From the NCBI GenBank assembly GCA_002478575.1, contig DLOX01000126.1:1-8489 (forward strand): a DNA stretch of 8,489 nucleotides, read 5' to 3'. Below, one piece after another: positions 1-6,007 of this stretch. Source of the stretch: Sphingomonadales bacterium UBA7473 (GTDB taxonomy: Bacteria > Pseudomonadota > Alphaproteobacteria > Sphingomonadales > Sphingomonadaceae). Numbering within the stretch: position 1 is the stretch's first letter; every line of letters begins with the position of its first letter. Made by a program: the position numbers and the translations under genes. The notes below the pieces were generated by a model. That model ran no database searches and was not told the DNA's origin. It was given only the letters and a program-made list of their open reading frames with translations.

Positions 1-741
1 AGCAGCTGCCATATCGGTTTCAATGTCCAACGCCAGCAGTCGGTCAGCCCAGTGTACATGAGCCTTGCCGTCCCAACCCGCATAGCCATTGTCCAGCGCT
101 CGGCCCTGAACGGGCTTCGCGTCCGCAAAGTCAAATTGCCCAGCGGGCGCGGTGGGGCTTTCGGGCAAGCCGTCAGCGCCTGTGGTCCAAAGCTCAGCAG
201 CTTTGAAGATCAGGGTTGCACCTTCGCCGTCAAAATAAGGATGATGACCAAAGGCCAGCGGTACATCGCTGCTCGATAGGTTGCGCGCAGAGAGCTGGAG
301 CGAAAGGCTATCGTCTTCGAGGAGGATGCGTTGCTCAGCTTCGAACGCCCAAGGCCAATGACAGTTCGCCTCCTGAGCAAAGCGCAGCAGCACGCTATTC
401 TCGCTCAGGCGCTCACACGCCCAGACGCCGGTCCAGCCCGTGCCATGAAGCGCATGGGGCTCTGGCGGGAAGTTCAAGTCAATCTGGCGGCTTTGGCCCG
501 CCCAGTTGAAACGACCGCCACCAATCCGGTTGGAATAAGGAACGAGCGGAAAGGTCGCCATGCCCAACGGATCGCGCTTCTCAATCGCCTCCGGTCGAGC
601 GCGCCGGAACATCTCTTGATCGCATATGGCCCAGCGCGAGATGCTTCCACCTAGCCCCGGCAATATCTCGCAAACAGCGTTTCCGACACGCAGCGTTACC
701 GGCGTGGGGAGATCAACTCTACCGACGTCAACGGAACTCAT
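1..741 (-). CDS. Aldose 1-epimerase (galactose mutarotase family), 3' end outside window
   Basis: Interconverts alpha and beta anomers of aldoses such as glucose; here it probably handles sugar released by the neighbouring glycosidases. 247 codons are visible and the C-terminus lies beyond position 1. Mutarotase hallmarks in order: the SNRIGGGRF motif with Arg72, the HALHG motif with His99, the GHHPYF motif with the presumed general-acid His167, and an LDNGY motif with Asp217. The catalytic Glu normally found further C-terminal is not in the window, so activity cannot be confirmed. No signal peptide is seen, so it is predicted cytoplasmic. The ATG overlaps the stop of the upstream gene as ATGA (738-741) and has no clear Shine-Dalgarno of its own, which suggests translational coupling. 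The next in-frame Met is about 43 residues later, inside the fold, so this start is firm. Last visible gene of the GH5 operon. It could equally belong to the YihR/YeaD-like subgroup; the exact sugar is unknown. Confidence 0.9.
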   Translation of the reverse strand, partial: MSSVDVGRVDLPTPVTLRVGNAVCEILPGLGGSISRWAICDQEMFRRARPEAIEKRDPLGMATFPLVPYSNRIGGGRFNWAGQSRQIDLNFPPEPHALHGTGWTGVWACERLSENSVLLRFAQEANCHWPWAFEAEQRILLEDDSLSLQLSARNLSSSDVPLAFGHHPYFDGEGATLIFKAAELWTTGADGLPESPTAPAGQFDFADAKPVQGRALDNGYAGWDGKAHVHWADRLLALDIETDMAAA

Positions 742-1862
742 TTGGGTTCGGCAGTTCCCATGGTGGTTAAGCTGGACGCATTGAGCACATAGACTTGCCC
801 AATTTCGATGACCTGTTGCGCGCCCGCAAGATGAACGCTGATGACGCTTTTCCCTACCTCAAGGTCCATGCGGGCTTGTGTTTTCAACTGATATAGTCCC
901 CAATTTGGTCCAACCGGCAAGGTTGCATCGCCAAAGCCTGGATAAGGGGCTTCGTTTTTCTGGAGACGCAATCCCAACCGCCCTTTGCCATCTGCGGTTG
1001 CTGCGCTCACCGTACGGGCCAGCACGGCCACAATCAATGTGTCGCCGCTATTGACGGTTTCGTTGAGCGGAATGGAAAGGCCAATGTCATGCGGACTTGT
1101 TCCGGCGGCTGACAAAGTGAATTGCACCGCTTGCCCGCCCGGGACTTCCTTTGCAGGAACTTTTTTTGATGTTGCCCCAGATCCATACAGTGGCCAGCTT
1201 TGGGTCGCGTAGCTGGTGATGGGCTTCCCCTTTCCGATGAGCTTTGGGTGCAAGTCAATGGGAGCAGGGCCGTCCTTCGACAGGATTGATTTTGCGCCTG
1301 AGACAATGATCGTCTGGCCAATTTCGATCACTTGCTTACCGCCAGCAAGTTGAAAGGCGAGCACGGCTTGCCCTTTGGCAAAGCTGCGATCGGCGCGACC
1401 TGATATCTGATATTGCTTCCATTCTTTTTCGATCACCAAAGTCCCATCGCCAAAGCCAGCATAGGGCTCCACATTCTGCTGAAAGCGGACGCCGATCCGC
1501 CCCTTCCCGTCGCTCGCGCCGGATTGGACCGTGCGCGCCCAGAAGAGGGCCGCGACATCGGCCCCGCTCCTAATAGGAGCAGTAATAGGCGCATTTGCGC
1601 CACTGTCGTAGATGTTGGAACCTGTGCGTGCCACAGCGAACTGGATCGCAGCACCACCGCCCGGAATTTCTGGTGATTGAATGATCTTGCTTGTCTGATC
1701 CTTGCCGTGAATGGCCCAGTCCAATGCACTTGGATCATTGATCAACGTACCGGGGGTCGCATCGTCAAGCGCTTGTAGAGCAGGCGTTGTTTGCTGTGCT
1801 GCAGCGGGTGCCATACTTGCTGCCAAGGCGGACGCGATTGCGGTAAGAAAGCAGTTGCGCAT
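738..1862 (-). CDS. Secreted protein of two tandem carbohydrate-binding-like beta-sandwich repeats
   Basis: A signal peptide (hydrophobic stretch ending PAAAQ) is followed by two homologous units of about 150 residues and no catalytic domain. Numbering from the upstream Met, unit 1 spans about 40-190 and unit 2 about 211-363. Matching blocks lie 173 residues apart: ARTV (111 and 284), DGKGR (120 and 293), PYxGFGD (135 and 308) and QVIEIGQ (179 and 352). This resembles jelly-roll carbohydrate-binding modules attached to xylanases and glucanases; ligand binding is inferred, not proven. Two starts are possible. ATG at 1868 overlaps the GH5 stop as ATGA, but its AAGGA is only 2 nt away. ATG at 1862 has the same AAGGA with an 8-nt spacer and starts the signal peptide as MRNCF, so I prefer 1862. 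Middle gene of the operon; the Shine-Dalgarno is embedded in the last GH5 codons. Probably periplasmic or exported, working with GH5. Confidence 0.82.
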   Translation of the reverse strand: MRNCFLTAIASALAASMAPAAAQQTTPALQALDDATPGTLINDPSALDWAIHGKDQTSKIIQSPEIPGGGAAIQFAVARTGSNIYDSGANAPITAPIRSGADVAALFWARTVQSGASDGKGRIGVRFQQNVEPYAGFGDGTLVIEKEWKQYQISGRADRSFAKGQAVLAFQLAGGKQVIEIGQTIIVSGAKSILSKDGPAPIDLHPKLIGKGKPITSYATQSWPLYGSGATSKKVPAKEVPGGQAVQFTLSAAGTSPHDIGLSIPLNETVNSGDTLIVAVLARTVSAATADGKGRLGLRLQKNEAPYPGFGDATLPVGPNWGLYQLKTQARMDLEVGKSVISVHLAGAQQVIEIGQVYVLNASSLTTMGTAEPK

Positions 1863-1864
1863 GC

Positions 1865-2893
1865 TCATTTTCCTTTCTTCGCCTCTGGAAGGCCCATGGC
1901 GTCAAGCATTCCCGGCACCCATTTGCCTTTGCTATGATCCCACAGCGGAAAGGTGTTGGTGTAGGCCCAAGCACACATACCGATGCCGACTTGATCAAAG
2001 GCGATGCGGACGGCCTTTTGATATTTCACCCGGTCGGACAGCGGGATTGGGCCATTCGCGCCAAATTCCCCCATGAAGGGCGTTTTGCCAGTGCGCGCGA
2101 TATAGTCGCGGATCTTCTGCACATCATCGATCAAAATCTGCCGATCCTTCTGCGTGCCGTAGGTCCGGCCAACCGGAGGCACGGGATCAACCCAGGTTGC
2201 CCCCTGATGGGTGAAATCAAACGGATCATAATAGTGGAAGGTTGGAATGATGTTCGGATCATCCGGTAATTTTAGGGTTTTGAGCGAGTTAATCCCGCTC
2301 CAAAATTCCCCGCCGATGATCACAGGACGGGTAGGGTTGGTCTTCCGGATTTCGGCAAGCGCAGGTGATAGAACGGCAAGCAAATTGCTGTCATTGAAAT
2401 TCTTGTGCGGCTCATTTTCAATTTCGAACCATAGATAGGCTTCTGGTTCATTGGCGAATTCAGCCGCAATCTGAGTCCACATACCAGCGAGCCGTGCAAT
2501 GTTGGCTGCGCTTGGGTCTTCGTGGATTTCTTCAAAATGATGACTGTTGAGGATGATGTTCAACCCCGCCTTGCGTGCATCGGCGACAATCGTCTTCACG
2601 CGAGTCATGAAAGCAGGGTCTATCGTGTAGGGCGCTTCGGCTCGGGCACGAGACGACCAACGCACCGGCAAGCGAATCGTCTTGAAACCGGCCTTGGCAA
2701 TTCTCGGAAAGTCGCTGGAATCGATCTTCTTGCCGCCCCATTGACCTTCGGTTGGCGATTCAAGGCTATTGCCCATGTTGATGCATCGACCGACGGGCAG
2801 ACTGGTTGTTGCGGCGGATGCTGGGCCGGTGACTACCGCTGCGATCCCAAGCGCACATAAGGCGCTGCGGCTCAAAATTGAAAGCTTGATCAT
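1865..2893 (-). CDS. Glycoside hydrolase family 5 endoglucanase (cellulase-like), secreted
   Basis: Endo-acting retaining beta-glycanase, most likely cutting a beta-1,4-glucan. After a signal peptide (MIKLSILSRSALCALG, ending near PASAA) comes a single GH5 (beta/alpha)8 domain of about 310 residues. Using the 342-residue form: INMGNSLE strand 1, RLPVRW (about 74-79), NSHHFE (about 116-120), the acid/base Glu161 in FEIENEP, the HYYDPFDFTHQGATW block (about 220-234), and nucleophile Glu276 in MGEFG. All catalytic residues are present. Start choice: an in-frame ATG exists at 2905, but GGAGAGG (2897-2903) then falls inside the gene and is well placed for ATG 2893, which also gives a cleaner signal peptide. 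It has no attached binding module; the next gene supplies a separate one. Divergent from the GH3 gene across a shared LacI-type operator. Subfamily and exact substrate (cellulose, mixed-linkage glucan, mannan) cannot be fixed from sequence alone. Confidence 0.93.
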   Translation of the reverse strand: MIKLSILSRSALCALGIAAVVTGPASAATTSLPVGRCINMGNSLESPTEGQWGGKKIDSSDFPRIAKAGFKTIRLPVRWSSRARAEAPYTIDPAFMTRVKTIVADARKAGLNIILNSHHFEEIHEDPSAANIARLAGMWTQIAAEFANEPEAYLWFEIENEPHKNFNDSNLLAVLSPALAEIRKTNPTRPVIIGGEFWSGINSLKTLKLPDDPNIIPTFHYYDPFDFTHQGATWVDPVPPVGRTYGTQKDRQILIDDVQKIRDYIARTGKTPFMGEFGANGPIPLSDRVKYQKAVRIAFDQVGIGMCAWAYTNTFPLWDHSKGKWVPGMLDAMGLPEAKKGK

Positions 2894-2896
2894 GGT

Positions 2897-2903
2897 CCTC
2901 TCC
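2897..2903 (-). promoter_or_regulatory. Shine-Dalgarno that fixes the GH5 start
   Basis: GGAGAGG on the minus strand lies 3 nt before ATG 2893, with its core GGAG 7 nt away. It lies inside the longer reading from ATG 2905, which argues for the shorter protein. Confidence 0.7.
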
Positions 2904-2914
2904 ATAGCGCTTGG
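2902..2914. promoter_or_regulatory. Possible second, degenerate operator core
   Basis: CCATAGCGCTTGG contains the same AGCGCT core (2906-2911) as the main operator but its flanks pair poorly. Its centre is exactly 42 bp from the centre of the 2944-2957 palindrome, about four helical turns, so two dimers would lie on the same DNA face. The six-base core is expected two or three times by chance in a window of this size (others occur inside coding DNA), so only the spacing and location support it. Confidence 0.3.
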
Positions 2915-2943
2915 CGCTTCTAGCTTGACGCTCTTCGAACTTG

Positions 2944-2957
2944 TGGTAGCGCTATCA
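2944..2957. promoter_or_regulatory. LacI-family-type operator between GH5 and GH3 genes
   Basis: TGGTAGCGCTATCA is a 14-bp palindrome with one mismatched pair around a central TAGCGCTA. This form, with a central CG step, is typical of LacI/GalR-family operators, and closely similar sites are known upstream of glycan-utilisation genes in Caulobacter and sphingomonads. It sits 21 nt upstream of the preferred GH3 start and about 51 bp upstream of the GH5 start, so a bound repressor could block the GH3 promoter and, by position, influence the divergent operon. No regulator gene is visible in the window. The presence of the palindrome is seen directly; the protein that binds it is inferred. Confidence 0.72.
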
Positions 2958-2964
2958 TGACAAA

Positions 2965-2971
2965 TGGGAGA
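2965..2971 (+). promoter_or_regulatory. Shine-Dalgarno that fixes the GH3 start
   Basis: GGGAGAG lies 6 nt before ATG 2978. An earlier in-frame ATG at 2957 overlaps the last base of the operator palindrome, lacks a Shine-Dalgarno, and would add seven polar residues ahead of the signal peptide. Confidence 0.75.
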
Positions 2972-2977
2972 GAATCA

Positions 2978-5461
2978 ATGCGGAAAATCGCGATTGCGCT
3001 ATTGCTGGGCAGTGTGGGCTGGGCCGTTGCGGGCCAAGCCGGGGAAAAGGGCGTTGCCAATCCCGCAAATTGGCCGATTGTCAACAACCCCGTTGCCGCT
3101 AATCCCGTAATCGAAGCGAGGATCAAGACGCTCCTTTCGCAAATGTCGATCGAACAAAAGGTTGGCCAAGTCATTCAGGCCGACATCGGCAGCGTCACCC
3201 CCGAAGACGCCTATAGATATCATCTTGGTTCCGTTCTAAACGGCGGAAACAGCGCGCCGGGCGGGAAACAATGGGCTCCAGCGCCGGAATGGCTTGCCTC
3301 TGCCGATGAATTTTACGCGGCATCGATGCGGCCCAATGGAACCTTACCGCGTATCCCCATCACGTGGGGAAGCGACGCAGTCCATGGCCATAACAATGTG
3401 ACCGGCGCGACGTTGTTTCCGCACAATATCGGCCTTGGCGCGATGCGAAATCCCGAACTGATGCGCAAGATTGGCGAAGTGACTGCGATCGAAATGCGTG
3501 TCACGGGGCTTGACTGGACCTTTGCGCCAACGCTTGCCGTGGTGCGCGATGATCGCTGGGGTCGGACCTATGAAAGCTATTCCGAAAACCCCGCCATTGT
3601 CGCAAGCTATGCAGGGCCGCTCGTCGAAGGGCTTCAGGGCAAGGTTGGTTCCAAGGATTGGCTGAAAGGCGCGCGCATTGTGGCCACGGCCAAGCATTTC
3701 GTTGGCGACGGCGGCACCAATGGCGGCAAGGATCAAGGTGATAACACCTCGTCCGAAGCTGAACTGCGCGACATTCAAGCGGCTGGCTATGGCCCAGCGA
3801 TCCGCGCTGGCATCCAATCTGTCATGGCAAGCTATAACAGCTGGCACGGCGAGAAGATGCACGGCAACAAGTCCCTGCTCACGGACGTGTTGCGCGGTCG
3901 CATGAACTTTGGCGGCTTCGTCGTCGGCGATTGGAACGGCCATGGCCAAGTGACCGGCTGCAAGCCAACGAGCTGCGCTGCTTCGCTTAATGCAGGTCTC
4001 GATATGTTTATGGCGCCGGACAGCTGGAAGGACTTATACGTCAACACGCTGGCCCAAGCGAAAGATGGATCGATCAGCATGGCTCGGCTCGATGAAGCCG
4101 TAGCGCGAATCCTGCGCGTCAAACTGCGGGCCGGCCTGTTTGAATCCGGGCGCCCTTCGAGCCGACCACTGGCAGGGGATTATAGCAAGATTGGCTCTCC
4201 AGAGCATCGGGCAGTGGCTCGACAAGCGGTGCGAGAGTCGCTCGTCTTGCTCAAGAATGAAGGGGCTGCCTTGCCGCTGAAAGCTGGGCAGAAGATCCTG
4301 ATCGCGGGCGATGGTGCCAATAGCTATATGAAGCAATCCGGCGGCTGGACGCTTTCTTGGCAGGGAACGGGCTTGCCCGATTCCGAATTCCCTGGCGCGA
4401 CCACGATCGGTCAAGCGTTACGCGATTCAGGCGGCGCGGCCACGACGATTAGCAAGGATGGCAGCTATGCGGCCAAGCCCGATGTGGCGGTCGTTGTGTT
4501 TGGCGAGGACCCCTATGCTGAGTTTCAGGGCGATGTTCCTGACCTGATGTTCCGCGACAAAAGCGACAATTTGACTCTGCTCAAAAAATATAAGGCGGAA
4601 GGGATCAAGACCGTTGCGATCTTCTTGTCCGGTCGTCCGATGTGGGTGAACAGTCATATCAATGCGTCCAATGCATTTGTCGCGGCTTGGCTCCCCGGAT
4701 CAGAAGGCGGCGGCGTTGCTGATGTTTTGTTCGGCAAGCAGGATTTCAAAGGCAAATTGCCCTTCAGCTGGCCCAAGATGGCGACGCAATATGTCCTCAA
4801 TGTCGGCGACAAGGGCTATGATCCACTCTTCGCCTATGGCTATGGCCTGAGCTACAAAAAGCCTGGCAAGGTGGGCGCGCTTAGCGAAAATAGTGGTCTA
4901 GCGGCAGGGGCAGAATTGCCCGCTGGAACATGGTTCGAGCGCGGCAAGACCGGCCAAAATCTAGACTTTTTCATGAATGTCGGCACCTCAGCCTTCAAGC
5001 TTCAACCAAGCGTTGGCACCAACGCAGACTCGCTCCGGATCTTTGCGGTTGACCGCAATCGTCAGGAAGATTCGCGCCGCTTTGTGTGGTCAGGAAGCAG
5101 CGAAGGCTTGCTCGCGCTGACCGCCGGCGCGCCGATCGATCTGTCTCGCGAGACCAACGGCGCGGTTGCTATCGAAATCGACTATAAAGTCGACAAGGCG
5201 TCGGGCGCCGCTGTGAAACTGGTTTCTGTAGGCGCAAATCTGACCCCGGTTGGCGGAGCTGATATTGGTGCGACCCTCAAAGGCGCTGAAGGCAAAGGCT
5301 GGCAAACGCTTTCGCTTCCACTATCCTGCTTTGCAAAGGCCGGGCTCGATATGTCTCAGCTCAAAGCACCGCTTGGTATTTCGACGGCTGGCCCACTCGA
5401 CATGACAATATCGCGCATTGCGCTTGGTACGTCAGCGGTGGGCATGGTGACGTGTAGCTAG
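2978..5461 (+). CDS. Glycoside hydrolase family 3 exo-beta-glucosidase / glucan glucohydrolase, secreted
   Basis: Releases glucose from non-reducing ends of beta-glucans and cello-oligosaccharides by a retaining mechanism. 827 residues: signal peptide 1-19 or so (MRKIAIALLLGSVGWAVAG), N-terminal (beta/alpha)8 domain to about 385, alpha/beta sandwich domain about 410-630, then a beta-rich C-terminal domain about 645-827 like that of marine ExoP-type enzymes. Active-site residues follow the barley ExoI pattern: Asp133 (GSDAVHG), Arg196 (GRTYESY), Lys239-His240 (KHFVGDGG), nucleophile Asp318 (VVGDW) and the probable acid/base Glu515 (GEDPYAEFQGD). Length and domain order match secreted proteobacterial exo-1,4-beta-glucosidases. 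There is no lipobox, so it is probably periplasmic or secreted. The start at 2978 is chosen for its Shine-Dalgarno and signal peptide. It is monocistronic here, divergent from the GH5 operon and next to the LacI-type operator. Linkage preference (1,3 versus 1,4) is not determinable by eye. Confidence 0.96.
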   Translation: MRKIAIALLLGSVGWAVAGQAGEKGVANPANWPIVNNPVAANPVIEARIKTLLSQMSIEQKVGQVIQADIGSVTPEDAYRYHLGSVLNGGNSAPGGKQWAPAPEWLASADEFYAASMRPNGTLPRIPITWGSDAVHGHNNVTGATLFPHNIGLGAMRNPELMRKIGEVTAIEMRVTGLDWTFAPTLAVVRDDRWGRTYESYSENPAIVASYAGPLVEGLQGKVGSKDWLKGARIVATAKHFVGDGGTNGGKDQGDNTSSEAELRDIQAAGYGPAIRAGIQSVMASYNSWHGEKMHGNKSLLTDVLRGRMNFGGFVVGDWNGHGQVTGCKPTSCAASLNAGLDMFMAPDSWKDLYVNTLAQAKDGSISMARLDEAVARILRVKLRAGLFESGRPSSRPLAGDYSKIGSPEHRAVARQAVRESLVLLKNEGAALPLKAGQKILIAGDGANSYMKQSGGWTLSWQGTGLPDSEFPGATTIGQALRDSGGAATTISKDGSYAAKPDVAVVVFGEDPYAEFQGDVPDLMFRDKSDNLTLLKKYKAEGIKTVAIFLSGRPMWVNSHINASNAFVAAWLPGSEGGGVADVLFGKQDFKGKLPFSWPKMATQYVLNVGDKGYDPLFAYGYGLSYKKPGKVGALSENSGLAAGAELPAGTWFERGKTGQNLDFFMNVGTSAFKLQPSVGTNADSLRIFAVDRNRQEDSRRFVWSGSSEGLLALTAGAPIDLSRETNGAVAIEIDYKVDKASGAAVKLVSVGANLTPVGGADIGATLKGAEGKGWQTLSLPLSCFAKAGLDMSQLKAPLGISTAGPLDMTISRIALGTSAVGMVTCS

Positions 5462-5640
5462 CTAAGGACTATTCGCAATAGGCGGCCCACACCGCGCCCG
5501 TCTCCGCCGTCATTGCCCAAACATTCGACCGGCTTGGCGGGCTCCATCTGCTCCAAGCCGCTGGCGATGGATGGGCGGCGAGGCCAGCGGGCAGGGGGCA
5601 GATACTCGACGGCGATTGGGGTTGAGAAGCGGAACTGCCT

Positions 5641-5684
5641 CCCGATCTGACTTTTGACAGTTTTGACACGGAATCGGGCTTTTT
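5641..5684 (+). terminator. Weak terminator-like element downstream of the GH3 gene
   Basis: CCCGAT (5641-5646) pairs with ATCGGG (5673-5678), followed by a run of five T (5680-5684) on the plus strand. The loop is 26 nt, long for an intrinsic terminator, and the site is 180 bp after the GH3 stop. It is the only plus-strand stem followed by a T-run I can find in the gap, so it may end the GH3 transcript. Confidence 0.35.
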
Positions 5685-5700
5685 ATGAACAACCGTTCAT
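5663..5700 (+). promoter_or_regulatory. Possible orphan promoter with overlapping palindromic operator
   Basis: A consensus -35-like TTGACA (5663-5668; another at 5654-5659) is followed after 15 bp by TATGAA (5684-5689), which overlaps the palindrome ATGAAC-AACC-GTTCAT (5685-5700). A palindrome with TGAAC half-sites over a -10 box resembles TetR-family autoregulated promoters. No gene follows on either strand, and the spacer is short of the optimal 17 bp, so this may be a relic or chance. Confidence 0.3.
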
Positions 5701-5944
5701 CTTTGGCCTTGTGCCACCGCTTGAACGCGACTGCCCATGTGCGCAACGCTGCTGAGCCCCTGCACTGAAATGGAATGGTGAAGGAAGCGCGCGTTTGCCA
5801 TTCACTGACGAGAACATAAATTGAACCAAATGTCAAGAGGAAATACCCTTTGAGACATCCGCTCCGATCCTCTAGAAAGCCCCAACCAACAGGAAAGGCC
5901 AACCCCGTGTCGAGCACGGTGGGTCTAAGACCAAGTGATGGGAC

Positions 5945-5976
5945 AAAAATGGGGGCAGCTGTTTCCAGCCACCCCC
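5945..5976 (-). terminator. Strong rho-independent terminator of the adhesin gene
   Basis: On the minus strand an 11-bp stem (5966-5976 pairing with 5951-5961; nine Watson-Crick and two G-T pairs) closes a GAAA tetraloop (5962-5965) and is followed by A then five T (5945-5949). It starts 31 bp after the adhesin stop codon. On the plus strand no T-run follows the stem, so it acts in one direction only. Confidence 0.92.
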
Positions 5977-6007
5977 CGCTTTGCCCCGTCCCCCGGGAAG
6001 CTTTAGA

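Larger units (their letters stand above)
5462..5943. other. Gene-poor intergenic stretch between the GH3 gene and the adhesin terminator
   Basis: About 480 bp with no convincing coding region on either strand. The open frames found here lack Shine-Dalgarno sites and show no recognisable motif, and none looks like a clear remnant of a known family. It contains a weak terminator-like hairpin, two TTGACA boxes and a 16-bp palindrome (described separately), suggesting the remains of a regulatory region or of a lost gene. I see no tRNA, insertion-sequence ends or CRISPR repeats in it. Confidence 0.6.

Noticed and set aside
52..654. Three overlapping plus-strand frames at the left edge
   Set aside because: They are antisense to the mutarotase, whose motifs are clear, and encode nothing recognisable.
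2925..2953. TTGACG box before the GH3 gene as a -35 element
   Set aside because: No reasonable -10 lies at 16-18 bp; the nearest TATCAT is 22 bp away, so I could not support a full promoter.
3344..3949. 201-codon minus-strand frame within the GH3 gene
   Set aside because: It is fully antisense to conserved catalytic-domain coding sequence and has no family motif.
5469..5481. CTATT-CGC-AATAG hairpin just after the GH3 stop, considered as terminator
   Set aside because: The stem is only 5 bp, AT-rich and has no following T-run.
5510..5917. 135-codon minus-strand frame in the gene-poor stretch
   Set aside because: It needs a GTG start without a Shine-Dalgarno, and its composition (scattered Cys, Trp, Arg, Pro) and lack of motifs look non-coding.
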